Shown here: positions 11,134 to 22,149 of the stretch, piece after piece
Layout of the letters: every line of letters starts with the position of its first letter
How positions within the stretch are numbered: position 1 is the stretch's first letter
NCBI GenBank assembly: GCA_028622995.1
Contig: JAJQJQ010000009.1
Span: 3,162,001 to 3,226,000, forward strand
Reading direction: 5' to 3'
Source: Panagrolaimus kolymaensis
Taxonomy: Eukaryota > Nematoda > Chromadorea > Rhabditida > Panagrolaimidae
DNA: 64,000 bases
The notes under the pieces: generated by a model
What the model was told of the DNA's origin: nothing
Databases searched by the model: none
Seen by the model: only the letters and a program-made list of their open reading frames with translations
Made by a program: the position numbers and the translations under genes

Positions 11134-11640
11134 TTAGTTACTTTGAGGTGTTGGTGATCTCCGTTTGTAGCTAGTCCATGGTTTTTCATACGTTTGTTCT
11201 TCATCTTCTTCACTTTCGGCGGGATAGGTCGGATCTCGCTGTGGCAGGATCGTATCACGTTGGAGGTTGATGATTTGCGTTTGTCGACGAGCTCGATCGA
11301 TTGATCGGCGCGGAGTTGGTGGCTTTTTTGGTGGTAATGGTGGAGCCGGAGCTGTTGATGTCGGCGGTGCTGCATAGCGCCATGGACGATCATATTCAGG
11401 CGATGCTTGCCGACGATGTTCATCATGTTTCTTCCATTCCAATTGGTTCTTTTGTTTCAGATAGATGTTACTTTTTGACAAATGTTTCTTTTCACATTCG
11501 ATATTTAAGAGTTCGTCAACAAATACGGCGTCACAATCCAAGGGCAAAGAATCCTGCTCCTTTCTCATAGCCGCCTGGCCCATTGTTGTCATCGCCTTTC
11601 CAATTGCTACCCAGATAATATCCATGATGATCAATTTCAT
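11134..11640 (-). CDS. GC-richer open frame, proline/arginine-rich, function unknown
   Basis: A 168-codon minus-strand frame without introns. The N-terminal part starts MKLIIMDIIWVAIGKAM, is mildly hydrophobic, and is followed by an acidic/Cys stretch (DCDAVFVDELLNIECE). The C-terminal half is rich in P, R and charged residues (PPLPPKKPPTPRRS, ESEEDEEQ). Composition is clearly less AT-rich than the neighbouring DNA. The start codon lies at the edge of direct repeat copy 2. It might be a real short gene, the remnant of a mobile element ORF, or a captured exon. I do not recognise a domain. Confidence 0.4.
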   Translation of the reverse strand: MKLIIMDIIWVAIGKAMTTMGQAAMRKEQDSLPLDCDAVFVDELLNIECEKKHLSKSNIYLKQKNQLEWKKHDEHRRQASPEYDRPWRYAAPPTSTAPAPPLPPKKPPTPRRSIDRARRQTQIINLQRDTILPQRDPTYPAESEEDEEQTYEKPWTSYKRRSPTPQSN

Positions 11641-12035
11641 AATCTAGCAACAAAAAAAAGTAGAAAAAAATAGTAAATCATTAAATATTCAAAAGTAATA
11701 AAAAAAAGGTTTTTGAAGATTCTATAGTTTTTTCATACTCAAACAAAATTTTTGAAGCTTCATCCAAATAATGTAGTTTTCAAAAGTCAAACGTCGACCA
11801 AACACCAAAAAGCATGCACTTTTTTCCCTTTTGAAAAACAAAACTAAAGAATGAATTTTTTTTTTGTTTTCAACTTGGATGGAAAATATCTTTATTAGAC
11901 TAAATATATATATGCTAAATTTTGATTAAAAGAAAAAGATGCTTTATTCCAAAGTTTTTGAACACGAACATCATACATGAACTAAACACCAAAAAGCATG
12001 GTCTTTGCAACTATAAACTACATATTTATGTCAAA
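11630..12035 (+). repeat. Direct repeat, copy 2 (expanded)
   Basis: Repeats 9198-9425 from atgatcaatttcataatct onward. The end motif (aaacaccaaaaagcatg ... aactataaactac ... tttatgtcaa) appears twice, at about 11800 and about 11980, separated by about 150 bp of other sequence. This suggests a second, local duplication. It ends just upstream of a nuclear receptor gene and may carry part of its 5' flank. Confidence 0.7.
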
Positions 12036-12119
12036 AAGTTTTTTTATTCCATTTAACATTGAACACACAATTATATTTTAATGTTTTAGTTTGTCACAAG
12101 TAAAAGTAAGAGCAGTATT

Positions 12120-13537
12120 ATGAAGTGCACAATTTGTGAAAACTCCAGTGATGGATATCATTTTAATGTAATTTCTTGCCGAGCTTGTTCATCATTTTTC
12201 CGGAGAACTTTAGCTGAAAATAAAACTTATGTTTGTAGAAAAGATAATTCTTGCAATGTTTCATTTAGTGAGTTTCCCTTTTTTTAAAAGAAATATATAT
12301 TCTTTAATTAAAATTTAAGATTACAGAAATATTTGTCGAGCTTGTCGATTACGGCGTTGTTATGAAGTTGGAATGAAAAGACCCGGTAAAAATTTAGTTC
12401 AAAAAAGTTATTAAAAATTTGAAAGTTGTGTTTAGAAACATCAGCAGCAGAATTGCAACAAACACAACAACAACCACAACCTTCGCCTCCAGATGCGGCG
12501 GCCATTTGTAAGCTCCAATGTATTCCATCAATTTCAATAGATTCCACAACCCATTTAAAAAGTGTATATTTATTTTGGCATGGATATTTAAGTTCTCTAA
12601 AATCGCTATATACCGTTGAAAATCCATCGAATATATTCGCAAATATTGAAGTATCTTTTTTCCCCTTTTTTTCTTGCTTTTTTTACTTTTTAAACGTTAG
12701 CTTTTAGTACAAATTAATAACCCAATCAGAATATGATAAAGTTGAAGAAGCTTCCATGTCAATTATGTTTTCATTATTGCAAGAGCATATTCTTCCATTC
12801 AAACGGTTAACTCAAGAACAAAAAGTATAAAACAAAAACCAAAAAAGCTTTGGTTTTTCCATTTTTTTGGAAATTATCAAAATTCAAAGTTTTCAGATTT
12901 CTACAATGAAAAATGTTGCTCGATCCATTGCAATGGCATATAAAACTTCATTAACCGCAATCATGTTTCCAAATGATTCAAATAAATTTGTGATGAATTT
13001 TGGGTATTACATTGATCGAAATAATCTTGAACATTTTTTTGAGCATAAAGAAAGTTCCAAAGATGTTATAAAGTAAGTTTGCCGCCTCTCAAAATTAAGC
13101 CCCAAAGTTTTTGAATATATAAATTTAAATTAAATTTTAGATTGCTCAATCCAGTGGTTTGTCAAGTAATTAATCTCTCCCAAACTTTTCAAGGTTATCG
13201 TGAAGTTGAAGTCGGATTAATTTCTATTATGTTTATTGCGCAAAATTTGCGAAAAAATCAACTTTCAAACGACGAAGATGAATTATTTTGGAGGGATTTG
13301 CTCGCAGAAGCTCACGCAGAAATAATTAGCCATTATGGATTTCACGAAGGCGGAATTAGATTCGCAGACTTGTTACTGAAAGTTTCAACCGTAAATGTAA
13401 GAAAAAAAATAATATAAAAGTTTAGTGTTTAGAATGTTAATGTTTAGGATATCCAAACTATGATGAGTGAATCAACGATGATAATTAGAATATTTTCTCC
13501 AGAGAATTTTGTTGGCATTTGGGAACATACAAATTAA
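12120..13537 (+). CDS. Nuclear hormone receptor, nematode supplementary type
   Basis: A predicted ligand-regulated transcription factor. The ATG at 12120 opens directly into the DNA-binding domain: zinc finger 1 CTIC...CRAC, P-box CRACSSFFRR, then finger 2 VCRK...CNVS and, after an intron, CRACRLRRCYEVGM. A Q/P-rich hinge (about 12436-12510) leads to a helical ligand-binding domain spread over five short exons, ending EHTN at 13535. Introns are about 50 bases with TTTTCAG or TTTTAG acceptors. Total length is about 400 aa, typical of the expanded nematode NHR family. The P-box with serines belongs to that family, not to conserved receptors. It lies 3 kb upstream of a same-strand paralogue. Ligand and targets are unknown. 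Confidence 0.92.
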
Positions 13538-13855
13538 ATACATATATATTTTATTTTCTTTGCCATTATTATTTTTTTTGTTGCTTACGGGTTTATTTTA
13601 ATTTTAAAAAATTTGGTTAAAATAAAGTTCTATTATTTGAGTTTTCCTTTTTTTCTTTCCAGCGATCGTGTGTTTCAAAAAAAACCAAGAACTACTAACC
13701 AAAAAATGCAAGCATTGCACCGAAGAGAGAGTGTATTTCTTTTGCATTCTGTCTCCCTTTGTGACTTTCTCTTTCGTGCGTATACTTTGCCATTTATTTT
13801 CTCTTTCAACCATTTCTTCTTCGGTTTATTATACAACCCACAAGGTTAGTATATA
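13538..13855. other. Spacer between NHR gene and MITE
   Basis: 3' flank of the receptor gene, followed by AT-rich DNA. Overlapping short frames on both strands (about 13604-13856) have low-complexity F/S/K composition and no splice context, so I treat them as chance. Confidence 0.5.
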
Positions 13856-14554
13856 ATTAGTGCACAAGATTACTATGTAAAAAAACAAAAGGCTGTTCAG
13901 GAAAAAATTTTTAGACGGTTGAAGAGATTAAATTTTAATTGATTTGGCTTTTAGACGGCTAATGAGATTAAATTTTTTTTATTGATTTCAATAAATTATT
14001 TTATATGTTACACTGAAACAAACAGCCGCAGCACCGTCTTCGATTTTTAACAGTAAAAAAATTTTTGGTCCGACAATTAGTTATATTTAAATTTTTTGCT
14101 TAAAATACCTTTTTTCAAACATGCTTTGTTTCAGAAAACAATAGAAAATTGGAAAAAAAAACTAAAAATTTTATTTTGTAATTGACCTTATAATTATTAT
14201 TTTTTTCAATTTACACCAAAACATTTTTTACATCAAAAATCTTGCGAATATACGAGTTGCTTTTACATCTTATCTAATCAAGAATAAAACAAAATTTTTA
14301 ATTTTTAACATTTTTAAAAAAATTTTTCAATATTAAATAGTTGGTAAAGAAGTTGGGTAATAACAATCGAAGACGGTGCTGCGGCTGTTTGTTTCAGTGT
14401 AACATATAAAATAATTTATTGAAATCAATAAAAAAAATTTAATCTCATTAGCCGTCTAAAAGCCAAATCAATTAAAATTTAATCTCTTCAACCGTCTAAA
14501 AGTTTTTTCCTGAACAGCCTTTTGTTTTTTTACATAGTAATCTTGTGCACTAAT
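13856..14554. mobile_element. Non-autonomous MITE/fold-back element, 190-bp TIRs
   Basis: The inverted repeats 13856-14045 and 14365-14554 are equal in length and nearly identical, from ttagtgcacaagattact inward to gccgcagcaccgtcttcgatt. The 319-bp centre has no coding capacity. Each arm holds two copies of a unit of about 40 bp containing agacggYtnAngagattaaa. A third such unit (taatctcttgagccgtct) lies immediately outside the right arm only. No clear target duplication is seen. It lies between the two receptor genes. Confidence 0.85.
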
Positions 14555-15614
14555 CTCTTGAGCCGTCTGCAACAATAATTACTAGAAACTCCGCTGCCTC
14601 CGGTCGGCGATCTTACTTGTTTTATTGAAAAATACAAAATTGCCACTCGTATTAATGCCTATGTTTTAATAATTACTTTTCCAAAAAGTTATTGTATTGA
14701 CTTTTATAAAAATTAAAACTTTTCCCGAACAATCTTATCACTCGTGTCTATTTTAATCACTTAATTTTCAATAATGAGATCCTAAAAATTGAAACATGTG
14801 TAAGCCTTTAAAACTTTTTTTTTGCACGAATCAAAATAAACAATGAACTGAACCATTAAAAAAAAATTTATACCAGCTTGTGAAAAATTCGCAAAAAGTT
14901 AAGGTTATAGTCATCGAGCAAGCTTACAATAGTTAAATCACTTAATTTGCGCAGCAAGCAAACCCATGTTTTGCTGATTTTTTATGTATATGAAAATTAC
15001 CCAAATCATTTCATCGCGCTTGGAAAACAAAATATAGTTTCATTCTAATTTATGCAAATTTTTTAGGTGAATTTCCTATTTTAATATAAAAGATTTCAAG
15101 ATAAGATACAAAAAAACAGAGAGAAAAAGAATAATAATATGTATGGGAAATAGCGAAGCCTAGTAGCCCTGGGACTGCGACCAAAAGTAATCGAAAACGA
15201 ACGAACAATAAAAATTAATAAGAAGGAAATATTCAAGTTACTTTTCGATTAAACTCACCGAAAATAATAAAAAAAGTTCCCTATGTTTATTCTTTTCATA
15301 AACTAAACGTCAGCGTACTTTTAATTAAATTTTGCGTTTAGAATACCTAAAAGTTTTGTATGCTAATCCAATTAAATTTAGAAAAAAAAATATACGATCC
15401 AAAAGCTTAGTTAAAAAAAATTTCATTGAAAATCGTTAAAAATAATTTCGCTTTAATTTCATAATAAAGAAACTTAATATTCATAAAAAAAGTAAAATTT
15501 GTGAATATTTTATTAAAAATTTGCATATTTTCTAATGAAAACATTATTAAAAATCATAAAAAATTATTTGGATATAATTGTCTCAATTCAATTAAAACAA
15601 TTTATTAAAAAAAA
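14555..15614. other. AT-rich spacer
   Basis: No gene or clear repeat. One short GC-richer patch (ccgctgcctccggtcggcg) lies at about 14590, just beyond the MITE. Confidence 0.5.
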
Positions 15615-15682
15615 TTGTGGGGATTCGAACCTATGACAGAAATATCCAAACATCACCGCCTTCAACGCCTACGCCACACAGC
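15615..15682 (-). pseudogene. tRNA-like sequence / tRNA-derived element
   Basis: Read on the minus strand, it has an A-box-like tggcgtaggcgttgaaggc followed about 35 bases later by a perfect B box GGTTCGAATCC, with partly complementary ends (TGTG...CACA) and a T-run after. The T stem and acceptor stem pair poorly and no convincing anticodon arm can be drawn. I therefore read it as a decayed tRNA or the head of a tRNA-derived SINE, not a functional tRNA. An odd nematode tRNA with a long variable arm cannot be excluded by eye. Confidence 0.5.
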
Positions 15683-16622
15683 AAATGTATAACAAGGAAC
15701 TTTAGCCAATGATATTTTTACTCTAAATCAAAATATTTAAATTTCCATAGCGGCATACATCTATTTTTATGTGATGTTTTTTAAAGTTAGCTTACTCATA
15801 GAGGTAATTGAGGGTGGAGAAAACGATTTTTATAGCCAGAATATGCGTTAACTTTGCTGCAACGCTCAGCGGGACATTGTGAACTTTTAAAATGTTGTGA
15901 TTAAGCACTTTTTTTCTATACTTCCTTCTATTTTTTTTAAAAATTCGTCAATGCGACGAAAAATTGACCCTAAAGAGCCCTCTAATATCAACATAATTAC
16001 ACGAAATAAAAAAAATCATAAATTTCGGTTAGCAGATCGGGCGTTCTCATTGCTAAAACAGCCGCACCCCTCGCTTCGCTCGGGGTGCGGCGGGATTTCT
16101 AATCACAGCAATGTGTGTTAGAAAAAAACATAAAAATTTTTGGAACTGCCATTCGGGGTTATCCGGAAGGCAAAAATAAAACAAAACATACACAGAAAAT
16201 ATTGCTTTTTTGTGTTTGGTTCATTAACATAGATATTTAATCTCAGAAAGCAAAAACCAAGCACAATTTTTTACGTTTTTGTCGCAAAACTTACACATTT
16301 TTTACTTGCATTTTTTTTTGTCACAAGCTACAAACCCAACAACAACCTGCCCGTCGCTGGTGGACAACATCGAAGCAATGAAAGATGAAAGTGAGTTTTC
16401 ATCTTCACAACAGCAACGACTAACGACACAAAAAAAAGATAACACACGGAGCAAAAAAAAAAGAAGTTATGGTTGTACGTACATACATACACATAATAAT
16501 ATTCCAGTTATTTTCAACCTAGACTGCTGCGCGTGAAAAATAAAAATAAGTGTTTTGATTCTTTAATGTTTTAAACTTTTAAAGTGTTTTAAAAATAAAC
16601 TCTTTATTTTGTGAAAATAATA
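15683..16622. other. Spacer upstream of the second NHR gene
   Basis: Contains a GC hairpin at 16061-16091 (separate entry) and a T/S/Q-rich open frame (about 16279-16536). The frame has no domain or splice support and may be 5' untranslated sequence of the next gene. tttgtcacaag occurs here (about 16317) and also just before the first receptor gene (about 12090). Confidence 0.5.
16061..16091. repeat. GC-rich perfect hairpin
   Basis: gccgcacccc and ggggtgcggc flank the 11-base loop tcgcttcgctc. Outside, attgct and agcaat form a weaker outer pair. It is conspicuously GC-rich against the background. Confidence 0.7.
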
Positions 16623-18669
16623 ATGGATGATCAAAAATGCCGAGTTTGTGAGCAACAAGGCCATGGATTACATTTTGGAATAATTGCTTGTCGAGCTTGT
16701 TCTTCCTTCTTTCGTCGCTCAATTGCAGAAAGAAAAAGTTATAAATGTCGAATGCGGGAAGCTTGTTTAATTAAAAAAGGTAAATAATTAAGAATGGATT
16801 TATTAAATAAGCTTGAAACTAAAAAAAGTTTTTATAGGTTTTAGAAATGCTTGTCGATCTTGCAGATTTAAACAATGTTTGCAAGCTGGAATGAAAATAG
16901 ATACAACAAAGCCAATTACAGCGACGACAACTTTGCATTTTGTTGGTGAATCCACTTCAAGTGCATCAACAACAACGACCACAAATGGAAGTAATTCGGT
17001 TGAAAGTTTCAGCAATCCAGCATCTATTTCTCCAGCGCCTCTGAATAACGAAAAAGTAATATATTTTCCATAGTTTTTTTATTTGCTGGATTAAACAAAA
17101 ATCAAAATAATTTTAGACTCCTCGAGATTGGCGCCAAAGAGAATGCAAAACTCTTTATGAATTAACTCAAGCAATTCATAATTATAAAACCTCTGAAAGG
17201 TCACTTTTCACGGTGAATCACACAGAAAAGATTTTTAGTCCCGTAAATGTAAGTTTCATTTGCATATTTTTTTCTCAGTTAAGTACTTACTTTTTTCAGT
17301 ATAAACCAGTAAACGATGAGCTCTATAAATCTTTATTTAAAAGCAGCATATTTTTAACTATTTCGATGTTAAATGATTTTTTTAAACCTTTTAATAACTT
17401 CAGCCAAGAACAAAAGGTATATATATTCTTTAGAATTCAAATTTTTTTAGTAAAAATAAAAATATTTTTTTAGATTGTATTTCTCAAAAATTTCTATCAT
17501 GGTTTTCATATCCTTTATCAATCATGGCAAACGACAAAAGTGTTTCAATCAAGCGAAGATAAATTTTATGTTAACCATGGATATTACATAACTTCAGATA
17601 TTCATGATTTTTACCCTAAAAAAGAAATGGCTGATCAAGCACAAGAGTTTGTAATTTTTTAATAAATTTATAAAAGTTTTTTTTAATTTCGTCAATTTTA
17701 GAATATTTAATCCAATTCTTGGGAAAATGAAAGCATGTGCAGAAAAAGTGAGAACTTTGGATTTAACTGAAACGGATATTGCACTTATTGCTGGAACATT
17801 GTTTTGTGAAACAGGTAAGGAACCCATGCCCAAAATTTTGCCTCCTTAAAAAACTATAAAATATGTCTGAAATAAATTTATCCAAAGAAACAATTCTTTC
17901 CAAATAAAATATTGCTTTTTTGAACCTAAAAATACTAAATTTTCCTGTTTTCTTATTTTTTAAACCTAACTCTCCTTTTTTTACTTGCTAAAAACCTAGA
18001 AACTAAGCCATGATGCCAATTAACAAAAATACATAAATTCTTATTAGCATCATACATCTCGAATTTTCTTTTCTGTACTTTAAAACTTAATTACTTTCAT
18101 CATTCATTAAAAAAAAGTAAAAGAAATAATTATTATTTCATAGTTAATTACGCGAAGGCTACTTATTTTCCCTGAAAAAAAGAAAAGTGTTTTACATAAA
18201 TTAATTTATTCGAAGAAAAAAGAAAGCTTTTTTTTCTAGCTTCGATAATTAAAAAAAAGCCGGAAGGAAGTAACAAAAAAGCAATATTTAGATGACTAAA
18301 AAAATTATACCTATTTTATATTTCAAAAATGAACCTTTTTTTCATTCATTCATTTATTTTTTAGCTGAAAGTTTAAATATATCCAATAATGCATTAAACC
18401 AATTTCAAAATGATTTATTTGCTGACTATAATACTTATAACGTTTTAACATATGGGGTTGAACATGGTGGAGTAAGAAATGGATATGTTATGTGTTTATT
18501 ATTATTTATTAAGGTATTATTAATTTTTTACATATTTTTATTATTTTCGCTCAGAGACCAAAATTTGTATTTTTAGAATTTTACTTTTACTTTGAATGAA
18601 TCTGTAGCTGTGGCAAGGATATTCCTTCCTGATTTTCATGATCATTGGGATCAAGCTATGGGAAATTAA
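16623..18669 (+). CDS. Nuclear hormone receptor, paralogue of the upstream gene
   Basis: The ATG at 16623 starts the DNA-binding domain: CRVC...CRAC, P-box CRACSSFFRR identical to the neighbour's, YKCRMREACLI, then across an intron CRSCRFKQCLQAGM. A Ser/Thr-rich hinge with a poly-Thr run follows. The ligand-binding domain is split over about seven exons and ends DFHDHWDQAMGN at 18667. One intron (about 17814-18363) is much longer than the rest. Another needs the donor at GA|gtttgt near 17648 to keep frame. Length is about 420 aa. The shared P-box, orientation and closeness suggest tandem duplication, though the rest has diverged. Ligand unknown. Confidence 0.92.
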
Positions 18670-19142
18670 AATTAATTAATTAACTAAAATTAAATATATA
18701 TTTTTTTATTTAGTGAAAAATCAGCCATTTTTCCTCAAACTTCAGTTATTTTTTAATTGTTGATTTTATTTTATATTTTATTTTTTATTGTACAAAAATA
18801 TTTATAAAAAGCAATAATAAAAAAATGTGTGAATGTATATGTAAATATGCTAAATAATCATATTCTCGTCGCCTCTTCATCTTCATAACCAACATACATC
18901 GCCTGCCAACCCTTCATTGATATTCAGAAAAAAATTGAGAGAGAAAAAAACACGAGGAAAGGAAAAAAATCAGCTACAAAATACTAAACTTTTATTTCTC
19001 TCAAATACAAACAACACTAAAAAATTGAATTTTATTAAAAAAGAAGAAGAGAAAATTGCATTTTTTAAACCCAACAACACTCTCTTTTTTCTTTTTATTG
19101 TTTTTTGATTTCCATTTTACGAATTTGGGTTAGAAAGAAAAA
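18670..19142. other. Intergenic spacer
   Basis: 3' flank of the receptor gene and 5' flank of the transporter. A K/N-rich short frame at about 18917-19108 looks like chance in A-rich DNA. Confidence 0.55.
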
Positions 19143-22031
19143 ATGAATCAAGTAAGTTTTTTTTTGTTTTTATTTAAAAAAAGTTAAGTAAAAAAATTTT
19201 GATTTTAAAGGACCAAATTGAAGCTTTGCACAAGCGAATCCCTCTCGATGAAAGATTGCCAACATTTTATAAAGTTGAAAAAGGAAAGAAAAGTTCTCGT
19301 GTTGTTCGAAAAGTTAAATCCTTTCTCCCAATTTTTGATTGGCTGCCAAATTATAAATGGAAAGATGATTTAAAATATGATATTATTGCGGGGTTAACGG
19401 TTGGAATTATGGTTGTTCCACAGGGTAATTTTTTTTAGTTTTCGTTGTTGGAGAAGAAATTTAATTATATTTATTTTTTTAACAGAAATTTGCATAAAAG
19501 TTTGAATAAAACATGAAAAATATTTTTGAGGTAAATTTGGATAAAGTAAAACTGTTTATAGGAATGGCATATGCAAATTTAGCTGGAATTCCCCCGGTTT
19601 ATGGCCTATATGCATCATTTTTTGCTCCAATTATTTACACTTTTTTTGGAACTTCTCGACATATTTCTGTTGGAATTTTTGCTGTTGGAAGTATGATGGT
19701 TGGAAATGTTAAACTTCGATTTGCCCCAGATGACATAGTTCGAACTTGGTATGAAAATGGAACCCTTATGAAAGAAGTTAGTCGAGTTCCAGGTGAAATA
19801 GATTTTGGATTTGATTTTACTGCGATGGAATTATTGAGTTCTTTAACTCTCACAGTTGGGATTGTACAAATAATTATGGCTGTTTTTCGACTCGGGTTTT
19901 TAACAACTTACATGACCGATCAGCTACTTTCTGGATTTACCACGGGAGCGGCATGTCACGTGCTTATGTCACAATTAAATAAAATTTTGGGTGTTAATAT
20001 GCCTCGACATGCTGGAGTTGGAATGTTAATCCGAGTATGCAAATTTTTTTTTCAGCTCTCAAAAACAATTTAAAAATAGTTTTATTATTTTTAGATGTTG
20101 ATAGATATAATTCTCGAAATTCCTCAAACAAATATCATAGCTTTCGTAATTTCTCTGTGTTCATTAACTTTTTTAATTATAAGTCATACTTATATTGGCC
20201 CTTATTTTAAAAGAAAATATTCCATTCCATTGCCATTTGAATTAACTTTAGTTATAATTACCACGGCATTGTCGCAAATTTTTAATATCCATGAAAATAA
20301 TGATGTCAAAATTGTTAAATATGTTCCTCGAGGGTTAGTCAAAGTTTAAGTTTTTACCCACAAAAAACGAATAAATGATTTTTAGCATTCCTGAACCATC
20401 AGTGCCAAATATTATTTTTGTTCCGTATCTTATTACCGATGCAATTAGTATCGCATTAATTTGTTATATGTTTGTAGTTTCTATGGGAATGCTATTTGCT
20501 CGAAAACATGGATATAAAACTGATCCAACTCAAGTATGTTTTCTACTTTCGTTGTGAAATTCTAAATTATCGTTTCAAGATCCTTCTAATTTTTCTAATT
20601 TATTTTTTTGTAGGAAATGTACGCTCTTGGTTTTATGAATCTTTTTGGTTCTTTTTTCCCTGTCTACCCTTCTGGAGCTTCATTAAGTCGATCATCTGTT
20701 TGCGAAATGAATGGCGTCAGAACTCAGGTATTTTTAATTTTAGTCTCATTTTGACTCTCTATCCTCTAATTTATTTTTATTTTAAATTTTAGTTAGTGAA
20801 CCTGTTTATTTGCGCTGTTTTATTAGTGGCAATTTTATGGCTTGGTCCCTTTCTTGAACCTTGTCCACTGGTAACTAACTTTTTTTTTCTTTCATTTATT
20901 TTGTCTTTTAAAAATTAAATATATTTATAATTAAATTAAATTTAAGTGCGTTCTTGCGTCAATCGTGATCAGCAGTTTGATAAGTTTATTTAAACAAAGT
21001 AAAGAATTGCCTCGATTATGGAGGGTTTCGAAATGGGATTTTGTGAGTTTAATTAATTAATTTCCTTTTTTAATTTTTTTGAGAATAATTTTTTAAGGCA
21101 ATTTGGCTCGTTAGCTTTTTCACCACTGCTTTGACTGATCCAACAAAAGGTTTAATTGTGTCTTTTGCATTTACTGTTTTTACAGTCGTTTTGAGAGAAC
21201 AATGGTTTTTTATTTTAATTTTTTTATCATGAATCGAAAAAAAGTTTTATAGGCCAAAAATAAGCACCCAACGATTCAATAGAAATTCCACCTACACTTT
21301 GGCCACAAATTGTTATCGAGAAGGTAAAATCCTTCAAAGTCAAGTTTTTCAGAAAATTTATTTGTTTCTAGGCTTGGTCCATCCTGAATTAGAAAATGTT
21401 CAAATTGTTACTTTTCAATCGCCATTACATTTTGCAAATGTTGAAAAATTCAAAGAAATGTTTTCAAATCTTTTAAATGTAAATATTGTTTTACGATTTA
21501 ATGGTTTTAAAAAATCTAAAGCAAATGAAAGTGATGATGAACAAACTCCTTTGAATTCTTCGAGAGTTATCATCGTTGATTGCAGTGCTATCGCTTACGT
21601 CGATGTTATGGGTCTAGACGCCATAAAAGAAGTAAGCAATAATATTTTTTTAAAATGTTTCATAAATCAATTTTTTAATCGAATTTGAGTTTTGAAAATC
21701 AATGATTATTTTTATGACAAAAATTTCCAAACTTTTGAAAAACTCTAATTTATCAACTTTTCTCTTTAAAAATTGGTCTCGTCACGAAGATTAATAAAAA
21801 TGTTTTTTAGCAATACATTGAAGCCGAAAAGAAAGGTGTACAAGTTTATTTATCTGGTGTCCAAGGTAAAAAAATCATACGAAGCCTAGGCAAAAAATGA
21901 AAAAATAATTTTTAGAATCCGTGTTAGACATGTTTGAAAAATACAAGCTTTATTTAATTATTCCCAAAACAAAAATATATCCAAATTTACAAGAAGCTGT
22001 AACCGCAATTCGCCAAAGTATTGATGTTTAA
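19143..22031 (+). CDS. SulP/SLC26 family anion transporter
   Basis: Predicted plasma-membrane anion exchanger (sulfate, chloride, bicarbonate or oxalate). About thirteen exons give about 660 aa, normal for the family. A tiny first exon encodes MNQ. The N-terminal cytoplasmic part leads to the conserved start of the membrane domain: IAGLTVGIMVVPQ, then GMAYANLAGIPPVYGLYASF, both hallmark SulP segments. Later TM segments include GFTTGAACHVLMSQL and FPVYPSGASLSRSSV. The C-terminus is a STAS domain, seen in VIIVDCSAIAYVDVMGLDAI and completed over two more exons to the stop at 22029. Introns are short with good acceptors, and no frame break is visible. Substrate cannot be told from sequence; C. 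elegans has several sulp genes and I do not choose among them. Confidence 0.95.
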
Positions 22032-22149
22032 AAAATATTTCTGTAATTTTGTATAATTAATTTTCATAAAGATTTGGAAATTTATATGTTGGAGTTGATT
22101 GTAACCTAAAAATTCATATTTTTAATAAAAAGTTTTAAAAATTTTTTTG

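Noticed and set aside
9198..12035. LTR retrotransposon
   Set aside because: Direct repeats lack TG...CA ends, no primer site in the right place, no gag/pol domain.
13604..13856. Overlapping 60-78-residue frames on both strands
   Set aside because: Low-complexity F/S/K composition, no acceptor/donor context, next to a MITE.
15615..15682. Functional tRNA gene
   Set aside because: Acceptor and T stems mispair and no anticodon arm is convincing.
16279..16536. T/S/Q-rich 85-residue frame
   Set aside because: No domain; more likely 5' untranslated or spacer sequence before the receptor gene.
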